From: Nonomuraea antri
GTDB lineage: Bacteria; Actinomycetota; Actinomycetes; Streptosporangiales; Streptosporangiaceae
Length of the DNA stretch: 64,000 bases
Assembly: GCF_013283785.1 (NCBI RefSeq)
Contig: NZ_JABCPZ010000020.1
Span: 1-64,000, forward strand
Direction: 5' to 3'
Every line of letters begins with the position of its first letter. Position 1 is the first letter of the stretch. The notes below the pieces were generated by a model. The model ran no database searches. It was given only the letters and a program-made list of their open reading frames with translations, and was not told the origin of the DNA. Shown in pieces: positions 36,696 to 46,100 of this stretch. The position numbers and the translations under genes were made by a program.

Positions 36696-38124
36696 ATGAG
36701 CCGACACGAGGTCCGGCGGAAGGCCGCCATTCACGACGCGATGTGCGCGGAGCGAATCCGGCTGCGGCGCCTCGTCCAGGTCAGCGAGTCGTCCGCGGCG
36801 GTTCTGCACGCGATAGCGGCGGACATCCGGACTTGCTGCGGGCATCATCCACTCAAATGCCACCGCCTCGCGTATGGCTGGAGCAGCGCGGAGAAGGCCG
36901 TCCGCGCGATGCACGACATGTGCCGGGACAAGGAACTGGGGGCTCACCAAGCGCTCCTGGCTTGATTGGGAGAGCGGCCGCCGGCCCGGAGCTGACTACC
37001 TGGACCTGCTCTGCCGCCTGTTCGAAACCGGACCGGTGGAGCTCGGCTTCGGCACTGACTACACGCCTGTCGATGTCACCGTCCTGTCTCATAGCGTGGA
37101 ACCCGAAGGGACCATCACGCGGGAGTGGGAACTGATCATGAGCGCCGCGAACGAGTCCAGCGACCACGCCGCGCGAGCCGAAGCCGCGAGCGTCGGGCCG
37201 TACGCCATGGAACAGATCGCCGAGGACATCGTGCGGCTGGCACGGTCATACGTGCATGCGCCGCCGCTGCCGCTGTTCGACGAGCTGACCCGAGTACGTG
37301 ACAGGGCCTACTGGATGCTCGACCAGACCAGTCGCCCTGACCAGCGACGCGATCTCTATCTCCTCGCAGGACAGGCCTGCGGACTGCTGGCCAGCGCCAG
37401 TTTCGACCTCGGATATCCCGCCGCCGCCTCCGAGCAAGCACGAGCGGCGCGCGCCTACGGCGATGTGACCGGGCACGCCGAACTGCGAGCCTGGGCCGAC
37501 GGGATGCTCGCCTGCATCGAGTTCTGGGCCGGCCACCCCAGCCGGGCGCTCTCGCTCGTGGAACGAGGCCTGGACGACGCACCCACCGGCACCCCGAGGA
37601 TTCGACTACTTTCCATCGGTGCTCGGGCGGCGGCCTTGCAAGGTGACGCAGCGTATGTGAACAAGGCCCTCCAGACTGCGCGCCAGGTCGATGGTGGAGC
37701 TCATGAGATGCATGACGAGATCGGCGGCGAGTTCGGGTTCGACGAGGCACGGCACGCGTTCTGCAGCGGCAGTGCGTACGTGACGCTGGGCAGGTCATCC
37801 GAGGCCATCGATGAATGCAGGCGTGCGCTTGAGCTGTACCGGTCTGTTCCAGTGCAGCAGCGGTGGTATGCGGCGGAAGCGAGCGCGTCAGTCGATCTTT
37901 CCATCGCTTATCTGCTCGCCGGGGATACTTCCGGGGCGGCCGAAGCGTTGTCTCCTGTCTTCGGCCTCCCCATGGAGAAGCGGGTCGAGGGGCTCGTTAA
38001 GAGGATCACTCAGGTCCGTGCGGTGCTGGCGACGGTCGGCGGTCATGAAGCCAGTGAGCTGGCTGAGCGGATCGAGCACTTTTCGGCCGATTCCATCACT
38101 CGGATTCTGCCTGCGGACTCTTAA
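36696..38124 (+). pseudogene. XRE-TPR regulator 2, frameshifted
   Basis: ATG 36696 gives MSRHEVRRKAAIHDAM through AVRAMHDMCRDKELG, after which the frame closes at 36965. The match to regulator 1 continues in the next frame (LTKRSWLDWESGRRPG, YLDLLCRLFETGPVELGFG) to 38124. The break is a run of five G at about 36938-36943; removing one G restores the alignment. The reconstructed protein would be about 475 residues with C-terminal TPR repeats. Its stop codon lies inside the tRNA-Lys fragment. The homopolymer position makes a sequencing error likely. Confidence 0.75.
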
Positions 38125-38162
38125 TCAGCGGGTCCGGGGTTCGAGTCCCTGGCGGCGCACCA
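38116..38162 (+). other. 3' half of tRNA-Lys(CTT), candidate att scar
   Basis: Seen directly: GACTCTTAATC (anticodon loop with CTT), GGGTCC variable region, T-arm with GGGTTCGAGTCCC, acceptor 3' strand GCGGCGC and encoded ACCA. The 5' acceptor strand and D-arm are absent; upstream is the coding end of the regulator gene. A strong terminator follows at once, as after a normal tRNA gene. This is the pattern of an integrase attachment site in a tRNA 3' half. The left side would be element and the right side host DNA, or another nested element. Confidence 0.8.
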
Positions 38163-38167
38163 CGCGA

Positions 38168-38199
38168 AAACCCCAGCTCGGGGCCCTGAGCTGGGGTTT
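38168..38199 (+). terminator. Rho-independent-type terminator after the tRNA-Lys fragment
   Basis: A perfect 12-bp stem AAACCCCAGCTC (38168-38179) and GAGCTGGGGTTT (38188-38199) with an 8-base loop, followed by CTCGGTTTT. It is likely the original tRNA-Lys terminator. The next 200 bp hold nothing recognised. Confidence 0.75.
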
Positions 38200-38399
38200 C
38201 TCGGTTTTCGAGGGGCTCCGGCGGGGTTGAGTCGCTCCTGTGGTTGCTCGGTCAGATCCATAAGACGATCAAGAGAACGCCAAATCGGAAGGTGCAGCGG
38301 GCATTCCGGGCCGGGGTGCGCTTTCCCACTGGCCGAGAGTTGATCAAGCTGTCTGCGGCGGAACCTGCGGGACGCCTGTGGACTCATAAATAGGATGCA

Positions 38400-39079
38400 G
38401 TGTCTGGCCTTCTCGGGTGGTGTCAACTCGCCACCTGATTCGCTGGCGATCCTGTTTCGGCTTGCGCTGAGGCCAGTTGGTCGATGCCGCGGTGAGGCAG
38501 TGCGCGTTCGTCTTCGGGGCCTGCGGTGGAGTCGTGATGACCCGCAGGTAGGCGTCGGTGAAGACTGCGTCGAAAGCATCGGTGAGCTGGCCGCCACGAT
38601 CGCGGACCAGGAACTTCGACTTGGCATGTTGGTGGCGGTGTCGATGAGGAGGTTGCGGGCGGCCTGCGCGACCTGGGCGGTCCAGGGGCCTGTGGGGTTG
38701 GCAGTGATGCCGGGTAGGTGGGCGAGGCGGCTACCGTGTTCGAGCATGATCAGGGCGTACAAGCGTGTGAGGTGATGGTGTCCACATGGAGATAGTCGAC
38801 GGCGACGATGTGCTCGGCCTGGGAGGTCAGGAACCGCTTTCATGTGGGCCCGCTGCGGCGCCGGGCCGGGTCGATCCCGGCCTGGTTGAGGATTCCGCCT
38901 AAGAGGTCCAAGAGTGCAGCAGGTGTCGGGGCGTATCGCATGTCGAAGAGCACGTCCCGAGCAGTAGCCATGGCACTGGGCGGTGTGCCGATGCCGGTTG
39001 CGAACTCTTGACCGTTCGATGCCTGCGGCGTGTGCGGCTTTGTCGACACTCTGATGTCGGTCGGCCGACGACATTGCAA
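38400..39079 (-). pseudogene. Integrase-core (rve) transposase remnant
   Basis: The minus strand reads NQAGIDPARRRSGPT, then a TGA where a Trp codon is expected, then KRFLTSQAEHIVAVDYLHVD. After a frame change it gives LIMLEHGSRLAHLPGITANP and QAARNLLID. These are the rve-type DDE integrase core blocks of a common actinomycete transposase. An internal stop and frame changes show true decay. The end near 38400 is approximate. 39080-39460 contains no gene I can support. Confidence 0.7.
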
Positions 39080-39460
39080 GGTGCTGAGAAGGGTTTCAGG
39101 CCGAGTGCGCTATTGGCGAGCTTAGGCCATGGGCATCCTTTACTTAATGGGCTGCTGGGCGGCTGTCCCTGAAGCCACAATGAGTCGGGCATATCGAGGC
39201 TTCCAAGCACAAGGGCAACGACGCTTCTTGGATGGATGAAACATGCGGAGGGGCTGGTGGAGGACCACAGTTCGCGAAGCCCTGGACGCTTCCACCTCCG
39301 GAACATTCGAGCCGGTTTCGCAGGCCGTGGCGAACGAATACGCGCAGCGTCTACAGAGCCGAAAAGTTGAGGTTCCTAGGCGTGGTTGCCTGTCTTCGTG
39401 CTGATCTGTGACTATCCCGGGGGGATGCGGTACCCGGGTGGTGGTGGCCTGAGCCTGGCC

Positions 39461-40200
39461 GCTAGCTGTACTCGGTCATGAGATTGGTGACACTCGGCTG
39501 ATCGGCGAGAGACCGGCCAAGTACAGCTAGCGCCAAGCGCGAGCAGGTGCGCATGCAGGCCGGGGAGCTTATTCGTTGCCGCGTGACGCCCTCGCTAGTT
39601 GCCGAGCAGTTGACGGTGTCGAAGAAGTCCTCTCATGCCTGGCATCGAGCCTGGCGGGCCGGCGCGCTGGCGCTGTGGGCCAAGGGGCCGAGCGCGTCGT
39701 CATGTCGGCTGACGGAGCAGCAGATGGCGCTCCTGGAGTACGGGCTGGACGCCGACCCGGCGGCCGCCCATGGCTGGGCCGAGGACCAGCGGTGGATGCT
39801 GGCACGGTAACGTCGCTGATGGAGCAGTTGTTCCGGTGTCCTACACCCTGCGCGGCACCTCCTACCTGCTGCACTGGCTGGGCTGGAGTCCGCAGGTGCC
39901 GCAGCGGCGCACTGGGGAGCGGGACGAGGAGGCCACCGCCACGTGGGGGAAGAGACCTGGCCGAGCGCGGTAAGAATACCCGGGACCAGGACGCGTGGAT
40001 CTGCTTCGAGGACGAGGCAGGCCAGTTGCTGAAACCGCCTAAGGCCCGAACCTGGTCCCGCCGGGGCTGCATCCCGGTCGTCACCGTCACCGGCAAACGT
40101 TCCGGTCGCGTCTCGCTGGCCGGGCTGATCTGCCTCAAGCCCGGGCAGCGGACCGGCTGATTTGCCGGATGCGGCTGTATCGCGGCCGCCGCGGGGAGCC
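39461..40200 (+). mobile_element. IS630-family remnant
   Basis: From 39547 the plus strand reads a winged-helix part (VTPSLVAEQLTVSKKS, WHRAWRAGGAL-like) and, after frame changes near 39810 and 39950, the DDE endonuclease part: DAWICFEDEAGQLLKPP and WSRRGCIPVVTVTG, GRVSLAGLICLKPG. This order is typical of actinomycete IS630 transposases. The reading ends near 40190, so the C-terminal catalytic Glu region is lost. GCTAGCTGTACTCGG (39461-39475) and CCAAGTACAGCTAGC (39519-39533) form a 14/15 inverted repeat upstream, perhaps from an end. Confidence 0.7.
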
Positions 40201-40362
40201 CCTCTCGCTAGCGGAGAGGCGCCGGTAGGTGTCCGCTAGGCAACCAAACTGTCACTACCTACAGATATCGGGTGACCACGAAAACGAGGTGCGTGAGGGG
40301 TGATATCGATATCGTGCGGCATGGGGTGTTCGTGACCTAGAGCGTCGCGCGGGGAGGGGCGG

Positions 40363-41901
40363 ATGGATGATCCTCGGCGATGGTGGCAATCGGTGTATCC
40401 GGCCGACTGGGGAGTGTTCGGCCTTGCTGACGACCTCGCTCGGGATCGATATACGGCGCTGCTCGCGGCGTTGGAGGAATTGTCTACGAGAGGGCCTATG
40501 TCCACTCTGGAGGAGATCTCCGAACGGATGCGCGGGGTCGGTTATCACGACCGGTTGCCGGAGGACGATCTGCGCGATGTCCTCGACCGACTCGCCGAGC
40601 GCGGTATGGCGGAGCCGTTCCGTGACTATGCGGCGCCGGTTCGGGACTACCGCGGTCTGATCGTCCGACAGGAGGCGTGGGCGCTCACGCGCAAGGGAAG
40701 GGGTATCGTCGCCGCGGTACGTGCGGCGGTCGTTGACGCACGGCGTGCGTTGCAACTGCCCAGCCGGCTGCTCGACAGCGTCGAGATGACGATCAGGGCC
40801 ATCCTCGGCCATCTCATCGACGACACCGGGATCCTTCCGATGGATCTTGACGACGTGCGGACGCGCATCGATGAGTTGCAGCGCGTAACCGCAGACTTTT
40901 ACACGGCACTCGCCCGGATGGTGCAGTCGGATGTCACCGATGATGAGTTCTTCGGGGAGAACCGGGATCGCGTCATCGAGGCGCTGCGCCAGTTCCCGCG
41001 GGAGTACGGTAGGGGGCTCGCCCGGGTCGAGGCAGCACTTGGAGATCTCCGAGAGGCGGGTCACCGGCGCGTGGCCGAGGCCGCGGTCCGGCACGCGGGG
41101 TTGATCGACGTCCGGGACCAGCAGCACTGGGTCGAGGAGCGGGTGCGGCGTCTGTCCGACCTGGAGGCGTGGTTCGCCGAGGACGGGACGGTTCACCGGT
41201 TGATCGCCTCCGCCACCGGTGCCGTCTATACGTTGCTCGTGGCGATCGACCGGAGGTATTCGGCCCGCCGCCGGGGCACAGATCTCGGTGCGGATTTCCA
41301 TGCGCTCGCGCAGAGCCTGTTCCGGCAACCGACCGATGCGGAGGCCCGTACCGTCCGTGCGGCGGCGTTCGGAGACTGGCCCGCATGGCACGCTACCGTC
41401 GGCGGAGCCGAGGACGTCGCTCACGGGACGGTGGCGGCGTCAGGGGAGTCCCGCCACGTCATCGAGGTGACGCTGCGCGAGCATGAGAGGCAGGGACGGG
41501 CGAGCGGACGTCCGAGAAAAGTCCCGGACGCCTCCGCGGACCGTGCCTCGGCACTGGCCGCCGCAGCCGCGGAGGCAGAGCGGTGGCGCCGTCTTGCTGA
41601 CCGTCTGACCACCCCGGGGGAGGTCGGGCTCGATCATTTCGCGGGTCTGGATGCTGAGGCCGCCGGGGTTCTGTTCCGGGCGATCGAGATCGCGTTGGCT
41701 CGCATCGATCCAGGCACCGGGCTCGGTACCGCCCACGCCGACGGAGCGAACGTGGTCGTCGAGGTGCGGCTCGGTGCGGACCACGTCTCCGTAACGGTTG
41801 GATTCGACGAAGGCAGGCTGACCGTCCGAGATCTGAGAGTCCGCGTGTTCCCGGCAGGAGCGCGTCCAGCCACGGCCGATGAAGATTGGCGGATCGCATG
41901 A
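40363..41901 (+). CDS. jetA: Wadjet JetA (DUF2397, kleisin-like)
   Basis: A 512-residue protein matching the DUF2397/TIGR02677 pattern: a winged-helix-like N-terminus (MSTLEEISERMRGVGYHD, LRDVLDRLAERGM), a long helical middle, and a C-terminal region with an alpha/beta tail. In the SMC-like Wadjet complex this subunit plays the kleisin role, linking the JetC heads. It is the first gene of a four-gene operon with ATGA overlaps. The set restricts plasmids by loop extrusion and DNA cleavage in characterised relatives. Confidence 0.85.
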   Translation: MDDPRRWWQSVYPADWGVFGLADDLARDRYTALLAALEELSTRGPMSTLEEISERMRGVGYHDRLPEDDLRDVLDRLAERGMAEPFRDYAAPVRDYRGLIVRQEAWALTRKGRGIVAAVRAAVVDARRALQLPSRLLDSVEMTIRAILGHLIDDTGILPMDLDDVRTRIDELQRVTADFYTALARMVQSDVTDDEFFGENRDRVIEALRQFPREYGRGLARVEAALGDLREAGHRRVAEAAVRHAGLIDVRDQQHWVEERVRRLSDLEAWFAEDGTVHRLIASATGAVYTLLVAIDRRYSARRRGTDLGADFHALAQSLFRQPTDAEARTVRAAAFGDWPAWHATVGGAEDVAHGTVAASGESRHVIEVTLREHERQGRASGRPRKVPDASADRASALAAAAAEAERWRRLADRLTTPGEVGLDHFAGLDAEAAGVLFRAIEIALARIDPGTGLGTAHADGANVVVEVRLGADHVSVTVGFDEGRLTVRDLRVRVFPAGARPATADEDWRIA

Positions 41902-43154
41902 GCGGGGCCCTGCTCGACCCGGATCTGAGCGAGGCCGCCCGTGCGCTGATCGCGACCGGGCGCTTGCGCGCGGAGATAGATCCAGAGACATACCGCCAGG
42001 CTGTGAAGGGGCGACGGGAGCTCGCCGCGTTCTTCCACGGTGAACTTGGCTGGACGCTCGAGGTTATCGAGGTCGCACAGCTGGTCCGGCTGCACAAACG
42101 CCGGATGGACGTCCCAGGCGACCGGGGCCCAGTGCTCGTTCGAGCTCAGGGCGAGGGGCGGCTGGCTCCGCGGGAGGTGCTGGTCTGCGAGGCGCTGATC
42201 TGCGAGCAGCTCTGGCGGCGCCCCAAGATGAGCCTTCGGGAGCTCCTTCAAGCGGTGGCTCAGGTGTGTGCTGCGGAATCCATGGCGGGGACGCTTCCGG
42301 AGTTCCAGGTTGTCGGGCAGGACGGCCCAGCCAAACGACGTGCGAGGCAGAACCGCCAGACTTTGGCGGACGCGTTGAGGCTTCTCGTCGATGAAGGCAC
42401 GATCACCGTCGACGCGGATTTGGACCGGGTCGTCTCCGATGAAGAGGCGGACCTGGTGGTCAGCTCGTCGAGAGAACGATTGGCCGCGAAGTTCTCTTCG
42501 CTCTCGCCCGTCCTGCTCAGGCTCGGAGATCTCTCCGCCGACCGCCACGCTGCCGTTCTTTCCGCGGGTTCCCTTCCGGGTGAGGAAGGGAACGGCTTGG
42601 AGCTTCCGGATCTCGAAAACCGACGTCTGCGCCTAGTGCGCCGACTCGTCGACGATCCGGCTGCGGATCCATCGGATGACCCGACGAGCGGCTCCCCCTA
42701 CCTGCACACGTTGAGCGGTAGAGAACGCGCGCTGAACGTCCTGTACTCGCTTGGGTTCGCCGTCTCCGTTCGACGGGACTGGTGGGAAGTCACGGATCCG
42801 ACCGGAGTCGGGACGGCCATCGGATTCCCCGGTGGCAGGAAGACCGAGCGGCAGGCCGCCCTCGCGCTCCTCGCTGAACTACCGAGGCGCGAGCGGCCGG
42901 AAGAGATCTTGCCCCTCGACGAGATCGTTCAGATCTTCGCGCAGGCTCGTGAGTCGGTCCCCAGGTGGGCGGCGGCATATTCCGCGAGAGTCGCCGTGCT
43001 CGCCAGGGCCGCTGCGAGCGAGCTCGTCGCCGTCGGGCTGCTGCGCGCGGACTCCGAACGGCCGGACTCATGGCATCCGATGCCGGGAATCCACCTGTGG
43101 CGCGTCCGCGTCCGCCCCTCGAAACCAGTCGAGACCTCGGAGACCACGACATGA
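41898..43154 (+). CDS. jetB: Wadjet JetB (DUF2398, KITE-like)
   Basis: A 418-residue protein of the DUF2398/TIGR02678 family: LHKRRMDVPGDRGP, then LVCEALICEQLWRRPKMSL and LADALRLLVDEGTITVD, a tandem winged-helix arrangement as in KITE subunits. It would bind the kleisin and modulate the JetC ATPase. It overlaps jetA and jetC by 4 bp each. Confidence 0.85.
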   Translation: MSGALLDPDLSEAARALIATGRLRAEIDPETYRQAVKGRRELAAFFHGELGWTLEVIEVAQLVRLHKRRMDVPGDRGPVLVRAQGEGRLAPREVLVCEALICEQLWRRPKMSLRELLQAVAQVCAAESMAGTLPEFQVVGQDGPAKRRARQNRQTLADALRLLVDEGTITVDADLDRVVSDEEADLVVSSSRERLAAKFSSLSPVLLRLGDLSADRHAAVLSAGSLPGEEGNGLELPDLENRRLRLVRRLVDDPAADPSDDPTSGSPYLHTLSGRERALNVLYSLGFAVSVRRDWWEVTDPTGVGTAIGFPGGRKTERQAALALLAELPRRERPEEILPLDEIVQIFAQARESVPRWAAAYSARVAVLARAAASELVAVGLLRADSERPDSWHPMPGIHLWRVRVRPSKPVETSETTT

Positions 43155-46100
43155 CGATCTCGACCCTCCGCGGAGCTGACGACTTGCGGCTTGGGGAACC
43201 CGACACCGACGGCAGATGGCAGCCGACCAGAGCTGGCGTCGTCAACTCCTGGGCGTGGGCCGAAGAGGTCTTCTACTTCGCCGACGGCTGGCTGGCGCTG
43301 GCTGGGCCCAACGGGTCGGGTAAATCATTGACGGCTTCGATGCTCGTCACCGTGCTGCTCGACGCCGAGGTGTCTCAGACCGCGCTCTCGGTGTCCGGCA
43401 AAGCAAGTGGGACGCTGACCAGCCGGCACACCGACAGAAACGAACGTGAGGATCGGACCGGAGCCTGGTGGTTGGAGTACGGTCGGCATGATCCCGCCAC
43501 GGGTGAGACGGAGTTCCTCACCACCGGTGTCTGGCTCAGATCTACCGGCAGCGAGCTGCAACGCGCGTTCTTTCTCGCTCCGGGCAGGGTCGGGCACGAC
43601 CTCCTCCTGCAGCGCGACCGCGAGCCGGTGCGGATCGTGGATCTTGCTGAACAGCTGGCTGAGATCGCCGGAGAACTGTTCGTCTCCTCATCCGCACTAC
43701 GCTCGGCCTCGACCGGGATTCTGGCCTCAGTCGGCGAGGAGCGGCACTTCAAGTCGGCTATCAGGACGCGACTGTTCGCGCCGCTGGATGAGGTGCAGTT
43801 CGACGCTCTGATCGGGGTGCTGCGTAGCCTGCGCAGCGTCCGCACAGCCGAGGCGATCTCACCGAATCGGATGCGTGAGGTTCTTACCGAGGCACTGCCC
43901 GCCCTGGATCCCGACCAGCTCAAGTTGATCGCCGAGGCGATGGAGCGCATCGCCGAGCTGGAGAACCAGCTCGAACGGGCGCGCACCGAAGCGGGTCTGC
44001 TGAACGACGCGGACCGACGTTACCGGACCTATCTGGGCGCGGTCGCGCAGCTCCAGGCGGCCGAACTGGTCAGAGCGGACAACGATCACGGCGATCTGAC
44101 CAGGGAGGCACGTACCGCGACCGAGCGGAGAGACGCTGCCGTCGAAGAGAAGAGAGCTGCGGCGAGGGAGCGGGACCAGGCGGCAGAGAACGAGGCCGCG
44201 TTGATGGGCGAGATCGCGGCGGCGGACTCAGCGTTACGAGACCATGCCGGCGCAGAGCTTCCGCTACTCGAACAGCGTGCCGCTGAGCTGGCCGACACCG
44301 CTCGGACGGCCGAGGAGAACGCGGCAGAGGCCCAGGGCAGAGCGGAAGTGACCGCGCGGGAGGCTGAGGAATCGGCCGACGTCCTCCAGGAAGCCCAGAG
44401 CCACCTGGAACAACTGGTTCAGGGTCTCCGCAGTGAGGCAACTGTCCTGGGCGCGGAAGCGGCGCTGGACCGCATGATCGCTGTGCTCGGGGAACTGACT
44501 CACGCTGAACGGACTGTCGTCGTCGAAGCCCCGGACATGGACGAGCTCGTCAGTACTCCGCAAGCCTGGACAGAGGCCCGTACGGGGCAGATCGGGCGGG
44601 TTCGTGCGGCGCTGCGCGCGAACGAAGAGGCTCAGCACCGCGTTCGGGGGGCGGCTGATGACAGACGGAGGGCGGAGGACTCGGAGGACGCTGCCAGGGA
44701 ATCCGCCGACGTGGCAGGCGGAGATCGCCTGTCAGCCGAAGAAGGGCTCCTGCTGGCTCTTGAGGAATGGGACGCGGCGAATCGCCATCTTGGACGTCCA
44801 GTTGCGGGGTTCGAGTTCGGCCGATCGGATGATGGAGAAGGGCGTCTGGCTCTCGGGGAACTGCGTGCCTGGCTGATGGAAGCGGCCGAGACGGCACGCG
44901 GCCGGATCGATCTCGCAGGACGAGAGCGGCAAGCCAGTGCCGATGAGGCGGTCGCAGCCGCAGCTCGTGCAGAGGCCGGGCGGGCACGGACACGTCACGC
45001 CGACGCGGCGAGCCGGTGGGAAACGGCTCGCTCGGCGCTGGCCGAGACGGAGGACGAAGCCGCCGATGAGGCAGCGGCCGACGCGGAGCGTGAGGCCCAG
45101 GCCATCGCGGAACATGAAGCAGAGTTCCGTCTGGCAGCGGAAGAGGTTGCGGAGGCCGAACTGAACCGGGCTGACGGACTGTCCGCCGTAGTGCAAGCGG
45201 GAGGGGAGTGGATCGCACGGACGGCGCGATGGCGGAATGCCCTTCGGTGGCTGAACGGAGACGACATCCCGATCCCAGAGCTTCCGTCTGCGAACGACGT
45301 ACAGCTGGATCCGGCGGCGACAAAGCTCAGCGTCGTTCAGGCCCATGCCAGAGCTGACAGGGCGCTGCATGAAAAGCTGGCGCGGGCCCGGGAGACAGTC
45401 AATGGGATCGGCGATGAGATCGACGTCCTGGAAGCTGAGCTCGCCGAAGCCCGTCAGACACCGCCGCTGCCTCCAGCGCCGACCTGGCGTCGTCCACGCC
45501 CGAGTGACGGCGTTCCGCTCTGGGCGCTCGTCGACTTCGCACCGGACCTCGCCCAAGGGGAGGCGGACCGGATCGAGGGCGCGCTTCTGGTCGCCGGCTT
45601 GCTCGACGCTCTCGTCATGCCTTCAGGAAGGCTTGTAGCGGGTGAGCTGGTCCTTACTCCAGGAGGACCGATTGATGGGCGGACGCTGGCCGACGTGCTC
45701 ACACCGGACGATGGAAGCCCGCTTCCGGCACCGCTGGTCGCCGGATTGCTTCGCGCGATTCCCGTCGGTCGTGCGGAGTCAGGAACTCTGACCCACGGTG
45801 TCCTGACCGCGGCATGTCCTGAGGGATACCGGTCCGCCTTCATCGGCCGTTCCGCCCGAGAGCGGGCGCGGCGTGAGCGCGTCGCGGCGCTCGAGAGTTG
45901 GCTCTCGACACTGGAGGGCAGGCTGGGAGAGGCGCGCGCACAGGTTCGCGAACGGCAGAGGGATATCTCAGAGGCGGAGGCCGAGGCGGATTCCTTCCCG
46001 GACTGGGATGCCCTTGCGGCGGCGCGGCAACGGCTGGCGGAGTTGTCCGACCTCGTGTCAGCGGCTCAGCGGTCGGCCGCGCACCGCAGGGCCGACGCCG

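Noticed and set aside
38121-39074. Single minus-strand gene of 317 codons
   Set aside because: Only the middle resembles an rve transposase in part of this frame; the real similarity crosses frames and a stop codon, and the 3' end runs into the tRNA-Lys fragment.
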